This document shows, in pieces, positions 49,201 to 61,200 of a stretch of 64,000 nucleotides of DNA. Numbering within the stretch: position 1 is the first letter of the stretch; every line of letters starts with the position of its first letter. The stretch is from Tyto alba (lineage: Eukaryota > Chordata > Aves > Strigiformes > Tytonidae), in assembly GCF_018691265.1 (NCBI RefSeq), contig NW_024881329.1, forward strand, positions 2,108,001-2,172,000, given 5' to 3'. A program made the translations under genes and the position numbers. The notes below the pieces were generated by a model. That model worked only from the letters and a program-made list of their open reading frames with translations. It had not been told where the DNA came from and searched no databases.

Positions 49201-52200
49201 CTTCGAGTTTCAAAATCATCCTTCATATTGCCATTATAGTTCCCACACAAACCGCATATAGTTTCCTAGATTAAATGAAAGAAGCAATGCCAGTTCAGCA
49301 AGTTACGATTACTCACCTTCCCTTTGAAGTCCCCTAATGACAGTTTCCCATGTTTTAGTAGTGAACATGATCTACAAATACTCTCATACTTTCTTAGTGT
49401 CTTGTGCATGAGGTTCTGTTCGTCACTGGATGAATATGTTTCTCCTGTAAACTGTCATCTTTTAGAGATCAAATTCAGCCATACAGTTGTATAAAATACA
49501 AGCACTTAGCTGAATGCAGTAGGGTAATCACTTAAAAATAAGCCTCTAGGTAAAATCTCTGCTGTTTTGGAGATAATGATGAAAATTAATTGCAGCATCT
49601 CTGAAAAATCTTTGCCATCATAGAATCAAGGCAACCGTCATCAAATGTGCAGTTCAATCTGAATTGAAGGACAGTTTACCGAGCAAGTTATTCTGTAATA
49701 CCTGTGTTTCTCTAGAGATCTTGATGAAGAAGTTCATGTGTTTATTCCAGATAAGGGTCATGTTGTATTTTCCTGGGATAATGATATCGAACATCAGGTG
49801 AAGGGCATTCTTTTTCACATGATATTGTACTCGAGGATTTTCCCCAGAAATAGCGAAGGTTTTATCTCGTAGTATGAATGTCAAATTCTGGAAGAAAATT
49901 TATCTGAATATTATAACTTATCAAGTTTCAGTATTTTTCTTAGTCTGTGTCACATTTCTGAAGATCAGATGCTGTGCTGCTACAGGCTGTCTTGACATTC
50001 CCACTTATTTTTGAAAAGTCATGGCAGTCAGGTGAAGTCCCCAGTGATGGGAAAAAGGGAAATATTGCACCTATTTTTAAAAAGGAGAGAAAGGAAGACA
50101 GTGGGAACTGTCAACCTGTCAGCCTCACCTCTGTACCTGGGAAGATCATGGAACAGATCCTTCTAGAATATATGCTAGGGCACATGGATGACAGGGTGGT
50201 GATTTGAGGTAGCCAGCATGGCTTCACCAAGGGCAAGTCTTGCCTAAACAACCTAATGGCCTTCTACAACGGAGTGACTACGTCAGTGGACAAGGGAAAA
50301 TGTGTGGAAGTCTTCTATTTGAACTTCTGTAAGGCCTTTAACATGGTGCCCCACAACATCCTTCTCTCTAAATTGGAGAGATTAATTTGATAGATGGACT
50401 ATTCAGTGGATGAGGAATTGGCTGGATGGTTGCATCCAGAAAGTAGTGGTCAAAGTCCAGATGGAGATCAGTGGCAAGTGATGTCCCTCAGAGGTCCATA
50501 CTGGGACCAGTATTGTTTAATATCTTCATCAGTGACAAGGACAGTGGGATGGAGCGCACCCTCAGCAAGTTTGCAGATGACACCGGGCTGAGTGGTGCAG
50601 TGACACACCTGAGGGACAGGATGGCATCCAAGGCACCTGGACAAGCTCGAGAAGTAGTTCCATGTGAACCTCATGGGGTTCAACAAGGGCAAGGGCAAGG
50701 GCCTGCCCGTGGGTGGGGGCAATCCCCAGCACAAACCCAGGCTGGGCCCTCGAGGGGTGGCTGGAGAGCAGCCCCAAGGAGAGGGACTGGGGGGGTCGGT
50801 GGGGGGAAAACTGCCCGTGAGGCAGCCCCGTGCGCTCGCAGCCCAGAACCCACCCGTGCCCTGGGCTGCAGCCAGAGCAGGGGGGGCAGCAGGGCCAGGG
50901 AGGGGATTCTCCCCCTCTGCTCCGCTCTGGGGAGACCCCCCTGCAGTGCTGGGGCCAGCTCGGGGGCCCCCAACAGCAGAAGGACACGGAGCTGCTCGAG
51001 CGGCGCCAGAGGAGGCCACGGAGATGCTGGGGGGGCTGGAGCAGCTCCCCTGGGAGGCCGGGCGAGAGAGTTGGGGGGGTTCAGCCTGGAGAAGAGAAGG
51101 CTCCGGGGAGACCTTCGAGCGGCCTCCCAGGGCTTGAAGGGAGCTTATAAGAAAGATGGGGATGGGCTTTTTAATAGGGCCTGTAGTGATAGGACAAGGA
51201 GTCATGTTTTTAAACACTGGAGGAGGTTGCCCAGAGAGGTGGTAGATATACCATCCCTGGAAACATTCAAGGTCAGGCTGAACCGGGCTCTGAGCAACCT
51301 GATCTGGTTGAAGATGTCCCTGCTCATTGCAGGGGGTTGGACTAGATGACCTTTAAAGGCCCCTTCCAACCCAAACCATTTTATGATCCTCTTCTATGAT
51401 TCTATTTATAGGCTTTTTAATTGAAATTATTTTGTATTCATATTGAAATCTTCATGGGAAACAAAAATATCTTTCATTGTTCCACCCTCATTGTTAGGTG
51501 TGCTAGCACTTTGACTGCATTGGGTGGAAATAGTATCATCTACGTGCAGCTAGTGGAGTAGAAGTATGTTTTCATGTGTTCCTAAAAATAATCAAGAAGT
51601 TACAGAGAAAATAACTCTCTGTCTTGAGCTCTTTTACTATCTCCCACTCTCATGCGGATTCTTTCAACTTTACTTCTGTCATACTGCAGTGTTTCAATGT
51701 GTAGATAATCAACAGAAAGGTTTGTTTGTAGCATAGATTTATGAAACTGGATCCTAAGCAAATAAACGTTTTCACCACGGCACCGACCAGCTGAAACTGC
51801 CAGTATTTAGTCAGTAATATGGCAAATGTGTACTGCTTGTAGTGACTGTTCCTTGGGATAAAATATCATCTGTCCATATTCTTCTCTCTGTCAGATAACG
51901 AAGGACTCTAAGATAATCTGATACTACCAGGCATTACAGTCCCATAGAACTGAGAACAGTAAAACTTATCCAATTCTGAACGCTGTCAGAGAGCAGTGGA
52001 AATGAGGATAACTGCTCATTGCTGTAGTTTTACTGATATATCTCAGGTAATATCTGGATGTATTTTGAATTGCACATATTATCTGGATTTAGAGAAATTT
52101 CGAGATCTTTCGCCTGTCATCCATGGTGCGAATTCCTGAATTTTATACTGACTTTGACAGGGCTGGGGGAGGGTGGATATCAGTATCTTTTGATTGAGCA

Positions 52201-55200
52201 ATTTGCTGATCGGTAAGTAAAGTTCAAAATTTTATGGCTTCTACATAGGCAAGATGTTTGGGGACTGAAACACTAACATGACAATTGGAAAAAAAACTGA
52301 TGGCAATTCTTACTGAAATTGAAGCTCCAGGTTTAGCACATAATTTCACTTGAAAGACATCACTTCAAAGGCACAGCTAAAGCTTCCAAATGGGAAACAA
52401 ATGTGATCTTAAAATAGCTATTTAAATAGATAACAGCAGAATGAAGATCCTACCCCGAGATAAATGCTGATGGATCTGGAGCACGTAACCCCTGATTTCC
52501 CACAGATGACATTCTCAGTAACAATTTTGAAAGAGGAAACAGGTCTATCAACACTGCAGCCATCCTAAAAACAAAACAAAACAAACCACAAAATGCACAA
52601 AACTCCGATAGACTCTGTGTCTGGAGTCTTCCAACTTAAAACAGAAAAGCATAAAAAATTAAAGAAAGCTTAAACATGTCATGACTCTGATTCTGCCTGT
52701 TTTGGGAGGTTGATTTGGCAGTCAAACTGATATCACTTTCCTAAAAGATATAGTTGGCTGGTACAGAATACATACACATCAATGACTATTTAAATGTGTT
52801 ATTAAATCTAAAATTGCTTGTAATTGCATGAAAATCCTGTCTTTTGAGAAGTGAAATCTTTCCATCTTAAGTATTGAAATAAGCAAAAAATATAAAAACA
52901 CATTAAGTGTTTATAAATATTCAGATTGCTCTATTAGTTGTAGATACATCCAAGGATATTTTCATTACGCATTTAAATCAAGCTATTTGGTGATGCTAAA
53001 ATACTGCCAAAATAAACAGTAAGAGGCACATTACCATAGCTAATATGTATTCACAGTTGCCATCAAACACAAAACGCTGTCCATCAAAAGTGGTGATGTG
53101 GCCTTCTCCATACAGATTACATGTTGAAGAACACTTTGATTTCTGAACACATTTCCATTTGCCTGTTGTGCAAGTGCTGGTAATGAGAAGAGAAACCATA
53201 CTCAGATTTCTAAGAAATGCCACCTTAACCTGCTACTTTTTATATACATGCACTTTTATAGATAAGATGTTCATTTAATGGACTTGTGTACACTGTGACC
53301 AAGTTACAATGAATATAAGAACTCTAACTAAAAGTTATGGGCTGCCTAGAAAATTAATTCATGATAAAGAAGAAATCCTATGTAATTTTTGCTTTGCTTT
53401 CTCAAGAAAGAAAACATATAAAAATAATTTATTTTTGCTCTTAATGAGAACAGATATCACTGTTCTGTGTAGTTGGGGTGGTGGTGGTGATGTTTTAGTA
53501 CTAGATTAACAACTGCAGAGGGAATAAAGTGCTTTGAGAATGCTGCTAAAGAGATGGAAACAATCTTTTGGGGAGGTTGCTTTTGTCTGCAGAAAAGAAG
53601 GAATATTTTGCCCTTATCTTTATTTAAGTGGAGCTGTTAACCCTTGACCTTATGTAGTTTACAGTTACAGGCCCTACTGGATGCCCTTATGCCTGGATAT
53701 GCATATGGCAGAAATTATCCCTGAAGCCAGTAACACGACTCTTTTATCTATACGTATATACTATCAAATGTTAAGCTTCTCTTTATCACCTTTGTGCTTT
53801 GTCTCTGAATTCCTTCCATTCAACTGCTGCTGTTTCCTACTCTCCTGTCAAATAAATGCTTTTGTTATGTACTTGTACAGTTTAGTGAAACAGAGGCTCC
53901 ACAATGGAAAACTGTGATTCTTACCAGATCTCACACTCAGTTTGGATCTGTTCACCTTTTCCGTAAGCAAGACCACCATATTCACATGGGCACTCCTCAG
54001 CTGGAACGCACCTGCCATCAAGATTTTCATATAGCCCATCAGCACAGACACAGCCCGATTCACATTTAGTGGGTATCTAGTAAAAATCAAAAAATTGCAA
54101 AATGAAAAAGAATGAGACACATTTTATCTTGTATGTGAATGGTGTCAAGAGAAAACCTGTACTAAGTTATAGTTTTTACTTAATTTCAGTTTTGTGATTT
54201 TCCTTATACTAATATATTAATCAGTCCAGCTAGTTTCACTGAAGTTGTAAGATATGCCTGTTGTGTGAGATATTAAACAGACCTGAAGACTCTGAAGAAC
54301 TTGTCTTTCATTGCTACCAATCTTTCAGAGTGCAACAGAAGTTTCTTTTTATCAAGGAAGCTTATTACAATTCTTCCAATTAGTCTGTTTCCTTGATATA
54401 AACATATAGGAAAACCCTATCAAGACAGACCAGAAGTCCACTTAGGCTAGGTCTCCTGCATCCTGTGACCATCAGCAGCAGATTGTTGGGAAAGAATAGA
54501 AGAGGAAGCATAAACTGCATGTTCTATCATTTTCCAGTGACGTGCAGCTTATGGAGTACCTCAGCCAGAGGCAATAGCCATGTAAAGAATCCTTAATGGA
54601 TTTTTATTCTATTAATTTAATAGATTTTAATTCATTAATTCATGCAATTTAGTTCCTTTAATCACTTCTTGAGCATATGTAAATTTTTAGTGTCCAAAGT
54701 CTGTGGAAAGGAGTCTGATGTTTAACTGTATCATGTTAGATGAAACATCTTTCATTTCACTAGAAGGAACATAGTCAAGTTCTAAGTAACCACTAGAATA
54801 TTCTTCCTCTCTCAGGAGGATAAATATTCCAGAGCTGTGAAACTCACACATTCAATTCCAGTAGCCAGCATCTGGCAGGTAGGGGCACATGTAGCTCCGT
54901 ACTTGTTTTCTAAACTGTCAGAACATGACACATACTTCTTAGGAGCTTTGCAGCTTTCTAGGATAAAAGGAAGAAAAACAAACATTGGAGAGATTGTGAG
55001 GTAGCAATTTTACAACATAGAGGAAAAGAATATCTTTCTAAATAAACCGTATCAGACCCATACCTGCAGGATTTTGAGGCTGGCCTGTACAACTTAGCCT
55101 CCCATTAACGCAGTAGCTAGGAAAAAAAAAAAAAGATGGTGGGAATTTTAATGCAATTCTCTTCCAAGAAAGAAATTTTAACTTTTTTGCAAAATGCTAT

Positions 55201-58200
55201 TATGTTTCTCACCATTGGAAATGTTTCATTTATGTTACTAGCTCTTTCCCATCCTTCAAAATGGAACATGAGTCACCTTGTCTCTTTACTTGTTGTAGTA
55301 TACAGTAACATGAGCTTTGAAAGTGAATAGTAGGCCATTCACTATTATGATGCCCTATCAAGTCATCCCTGAGGTTGTATATAGCTGTCCAGATGCTGTT
55401 GACAAAATCTTCTACTAGGAATAATCAAATCTTACCTATTATTTTCTATTTTTTTCCTTATCATTTCCAAGCTTAAGGTAAGTCAAATGCTTTTTGTTCA
55501 TCTAGGAATCTTTATATTTTAAGAAAGGACAAAAATGATGTCTTAAAAAATAAACTTTTACTATTAAAAGTAAAGGAGACTGTACTGGTTTTGGCTGGGA
55601 GTTAATTTTCTTCCTAGCAGTCCAATGGTGCTATGTTTTGGAGTTGTGATCAAAACAAAGTTGATAACATGACATTGTTTTAGCTATTGCTGGACAGTGT
55701 CAAGTCCTTCTCTGGTTCTCATGCTGCCCTGCCACCACGTGGAAGCTGGGAGTGCACAAGAAGCTCGGAGGGGACACAGCCAGGACAGCTGACTCCAAAT
55801 GACCAAAGAGATATTCCATACCATACAGCACCATCCTCAGCAGTAAACTCTCAGGTAAAGAAGGAGGAGGGAGGGATGTTCAGAGTTATGATGCTTGTCT
55901 TCCCAAGTAATCATTATGCATGACAAATTCATACTTTCCTGGAAATGTCTAAGCATCTGCCTGCTGATGGGAAATAATGAATTAATTCCTTACTTAGCTT
56001 TGATTGTGCGTACTGCTTTGCTTGTTAAATAAGCTTATTTTTGCTTATTAATAACAAAGAAATTTATTAAACTGTCTTTATCTCAATCCATAAATATTCT
56101 TGCTTTTGACTTTCTGATTCTCTTCCACATTCAGCTGAAGTGGAGTGAGCAAGTGGCTCTATGTTTCTTAGCTGCTTCCTGCCATTAACCCTCAACATGA
56201 AGATACATGAAGACCCCTCATATCCATTTTCAGTTTGTTAATCTGTAAACTTGACATACTTACCAGGTAATCCCACCAGTTATTGTTGACTGGTCAGGCA
56301 AGATGTACTTTCTGTCTTCCAAGTAACACGGACAATGAGATTTACGAACACATTCATTCTTGTGGTTCAAGTACGTTCCTTTAGGGCAATGACAGCCTTC
56401 AATGGGGATGTCAGTTGGATGACATTCCAGGGCTCGGTTGGAGAGCGACAAGCATGTCTTGTCACATGCCTGAGTGTTGTAGCTAAATGTTTGATTGCCA
56501 GTGCAAGTAATGGCTGTAAAACATGACAAAAGTGTATGTTAAACTTCATTTACTTATTCTCTTCTTTGTGAAAGATAACTGTGCTCATAATGTTCCATAT
56601 ATTGTGTCAACAGCTTCAGTGCTTAACATCTGCTATTGCTTCTCTTCCTGTGGATGTGGAGCTCTAGCCAAAAATATTGCAGACCAGGGCTTAACACCAA
56701 CTATGTAGCTGTTTGGAAGTTTTTTGAAGGTAAAATATCTTATTGCTTCTTTGTGTATCTTGGAATAAAATAATGCAAAGAGAAACTTTGCAGAAATAGC
56801 AATGTATTCTTGAGTAACTTTGAAACCTTGTGCCTATGTCTAAGTTCCATAATAGTAAAATCACATCTGCAACTGGAGTTTTTCCTAGTTCTTTCTCATC
56901 TTAAGGAACAGTATAGCTTTATTTATTTGTCTATTCCATCACTTAATTTTCAAGTCCTGGTAGTATCCACACACTCACCTTAAAGCATATGATTACTCTT
57001 TTTCACGTAGTCTTAAAATAACAATCCATTTCTGAAACAGACTAGAAGGGTATTCAAAATTTGGATATATGTTATCCCATTTCTGCTTTCCTCTTCTTTC
57101 TGTTTACAATTTTCCTCATTCTTAAGAAGATTTGGACACTGTTTAGAATACTGCTTTACCATTTATGTTTCTTATTGTGTTATGACACATCTGTGAAGTC
57201 ATCAGCTCCTGGGAATATAGCTTTTATACCTGGTGATTGGTATATCTGAGCAATAAGTAATTACTTTCTAATGACTGACAAGTAGTTTTAAAATATGTTC
57301 TTGCTCTTATTCAGTTTTGTCATAGGTGAATTAAACATGGGAATATTCTAAATGGAAACAGATAGACCTGCATGCATACATTCATCTGATGGCAGATTAT
57401 TAAGAGTTGGTTCAGTTACTTACTACAATTGTCCATACTGCTTCTCCAGTTCTCAAGGATTAAACCCATTGAACTGCATGTTCGTGCATACGATCCCAGA
57501 GCAGAACAAATATAAGGAAAGGTCTCTTCGTAATTACAGGCTTGGTAGACACATCTCTGAAACCCAATACATGGAGAGTACTCTGTTATTGGGGTGCAGA
57601 TATTTGGAACCCTGGAGGTATTTAAAAGATGTGTAGATGTGGTGGTTAGGGACATGGTTTAGTGGTGGACTTGGCAGTGTTAGGTACAAGGACAGACTCA
57701 ATGATCTTAAAGGTCTTTTCCAAGCTAAATGATTCTATGATTCCATGCTGAATTGCAGAGGTAAATCATGCAAAATACATATTATTGCGTAACTAAAACT
57801 GATGAAGAAGATCAGATTAATTGCCTGATTGACATGAATAATACGTATTTGGTGTCTAAAATAAGCTTTTGCTTCACTGCTTTTCCTTTCTATTTTTCAA
57901 AATGTTTTGTGGAAATCGGCAAATATAATGAGCTCCATTATGTACATAGGAAAATCAGTGCTTTTCATACTTAAAGTTATCAACATGGAGAACTGCAGCA
58001 TGAACAAAAAATACCTACTGATTTATAGGGATGGGACTAATACCTATGAACAAATAGACTTTTAGTGTGGTAGAGACATAATTTTCAAAAACACACTTGT
58101 TCCTTAGTTTCCATGCACTGCTGATCCAAATGAGTGGGATACTATGTATCAAATACGTTCTGGTCCATACTTGGACTCCCTCTGCACATCATCCATCATA

Positions 58201-61200
58201 ATTTCCTACCTTGTAGAAAGGAAGAGGGTTCACCACAGCATGGCATTTCTCGAACACTGTACCCTTCTTGGTAAGAACAGAGCAATGAGTCTCAGCAGAT
58301 ATTTCTAATTATGAAAGTAAATCATGGACATTAGACACAGAAATTTAGGAAAAAGAAATGAAAAAATGAAAAAGAAAGGAAAAAAATCCTGGGCACTCTA
58401 GCTGAAGTTTTGGCAATAAAGGATTGCAAAAAAGGACAATTTATCTTGTTAGCTTGAAGACTATACTTTTGTTCAAAGATCTCAGTAGGGATTTTGCTGT
58501 TTTGTTTGTTTGTTTGTTTGTTTTTGTTTAGTTTAGTTTTGTTTTTAAAAAAGACCAATAGCAATAGAGACTTGGGAAGGCAAAGCCTGGATTTCAGTCA
58601 CAGCACTGCATGGTCATTTCAATTTCACTGGAAATATCACCAAAAACATCTCATTAATCATCTCAATCCCAAATCTCTAGAATGGGATCTCATAAGCTTT
58701 CATTAGATACGTTTTCTAGAAAGCAGAAATGTCTCATTGGCGACAGATTTTGTGATGTTCAATCATCTCAGTTTCTGCTTCTCTCAAACTCTTTCATTCC
58801 CCTTGCATGCGTTTATGGAAGTGTCAGACAAAGCTAGCTGGAGAGATCAGTTACAAGAGGATCATCTACTTACTGTTCAGTTGACTCAAAGCACAAGGGT
58901 CAGTGTCTCTTTCTAAAGCAGGATGGCAATTCCCTGCCCTCCAGGAATCTACAAACAGGGAGGCTGTCCCTTCAGTGATATCCATGCTAGTCATAAAGTC
59001 ATCTGTAGTGTCTCCATTGTAATTGCCACACAAACCTAATAACATCAGAAATGCAAGGGATGGCTGAAAATTAAAGAGTGTGTACACAATGGTCTGCGTT
59101 TCATTCTGTAATAGTGAGAAAATTGATTCAAAAGATCTACACGGAGTGTTAATGAATACTATAGTTCAAGTAGCCAGAGAATATTGATTATGTACACATC
59201 AGTCACTGAGTCTCTGCCTTCTCAAGTTAAGATTGTCCACTTCTATTCAATGACAAATTCATACAGAATTTTTTGTCTACTTTTTAGAAAAAAAAAAAAA
59301 AAGTCTTTTTAGTGGTTCTAAATCATGTAAAAGAGACAGATCATGAAATACTTCTGCAGTTACATGTGCTTTCTTATGTATAGAAAATCTGTAATGACAA
59401 AGAACATACATTTAGACTTTTTTAAAAACTAAAGCTTCTCTGTAATTCCCCATAGATAACTAGAATGCAGGCTATGTCTTTTTGGCTGATGTTGCTGTGC
59501 AGTAGACATAAACATCTCCATTTGGTGCTTATCAGCTGGGAAGATTTTAGATTCTTAGGCTCATTGTGTTTACAGTGATTGTGCACTGTGTTCAAAGAAC
59601 CATGTGCTCCAAGATGTAGAGACCACACAAAGTAATTTGTTGCCCCTTCATTGCGTAGTAAAGCACACATAAACCATGTGAAGAGCAATATTATATTACA
59701 CTTGAAAAATGTTTCTTTGAATTGATTTAAAGTTATTAGCAAAAAACAAATTCTTAGCACTTTGGATTTCCAATGCAGGTATTTTTGTTGTTTTTTCTTC
59801 AAATCCAGAGAAGGAAGTTTATTCCTTAAAGGATGAGTAATAAGCTTTCAAAATTACACTCCCTACATTTTCTCCTTCACATGGGGTCTAGATTTCTTAC
59901 CTAGGGTCCTGCCGTGGAATTGCAATCCAACTTTCACATAGGCCTGGAACACAGGTGATGTTTGAACTACAAGTTCCAGCCCAAAGGTTGTATACATTTG
60001 AATGTACAGCGAGGACTGTCTGAAAATAGTGATGTCTCCTAAAAGAACAAGGATATTTAGAAATAGAGATTTTGATGCATAGGATATTACAAAGTAATGA
60101 TTTTAATGCATATGTAAGTGTTCTGGCATTCTGTCTACCAGTCTTCTTCCACATACAACTCTTCACAGAGGGACAGATGAAATAGGAAAGATTTTAACTT
60201 TCCTCCAAAACCTCTGCTATTGGCAACTGAGAGAGAAAAGATGCTGGGTTGTGTAAAACAGACATTTAATGTAATTTGACTTTTACATATGTTCCATTTT
60301 CTTTACCTGATTTGTAAGGCAGTCGCTTAAGCTCATCATCATCAGTAAGGAGTTCATTCTGAGAAATCACAATTTTGTCCTGTGGGAAAAAGGATATGAA
60401 ATAGGAAGTAATTGTCTGTACTGATGGTATTTATATGTTTTTTAACTCAAGCAACTGTATTGTCAATGACCTATGTAATAGAAAAATAGTGATTCAAGCA
60501 TTTTCTCACATGTTATTCCATACTGCTTTCAGTTTTCGATTTGAAAATACTCTAACTTCCTGAGTTAATGTGGCAACTGAGGTCTTGACTGTGTATACAT
60601 GAACTGGAACATAACTACAGTATCTATCTCCCATAGTTTTTCAGTTCACTCTACTAGAAATGACTTTAAGTATTTATTTTGCTAATCTGGTTACTGAAAT
60701 GTTGGATAGAAGCTGTGGAGGGAATACTTACCTTTGTAGATAGGTAAATCAGAGCACTGAGTGATGTCTCTGAATGAGAATAACCAGACTTTTCATATAC
60801 AGCCATTAGGGTTCCATTGTGTGGCAGGCTGGAACTCTGGAGGAAAATAGTGAAAAGAGTCTGTGTCAGAATAACAAAGATTTGTAGAATAAGTGTGTAT
60901 CATAGGAAGACCTCAGTTTGCGTTCCAATAGGAAACCAAAGACAGACTAGAACATATCCATTTGATATTGTGTGTCTCTAGACTGCAGGAAATTACCTTC
61001 ATAAGAACGTAAGTGCAAACCCCATGGAACCTGTATGATCTAGAATCAAATGTAGTAACAAAGGAGCCTCCTTCCAGTGAACACCTTCCAGGGCAGGGCA
61101 AGTCTTTGCAGTTCCACTGACCCATCGTACATTTACTGAGGAAAATAAGAAATTCTGTGTAAGGTTATTCCCATACTAAGACACTATTTACCAGGAGAGG

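Noticed and set aside
53848..54120. 90-codon minus-strand ORF over the TIL3 exon
   Set aside because: It is in the wrong frame. The frame that gives the TIL cysteines and joins both neighbouring exons is a different one.
57557..57607. Extension of the C8 exon upstream to a CTCCAG acceptor in CR1
   Set aside because: The preceding exon ends in phase 0 and the C8 motif begins RCVYQAC immediately after TTTCAG at 57557, giving a perfect family match. The extension adds unrelated residues and needs phase 2.
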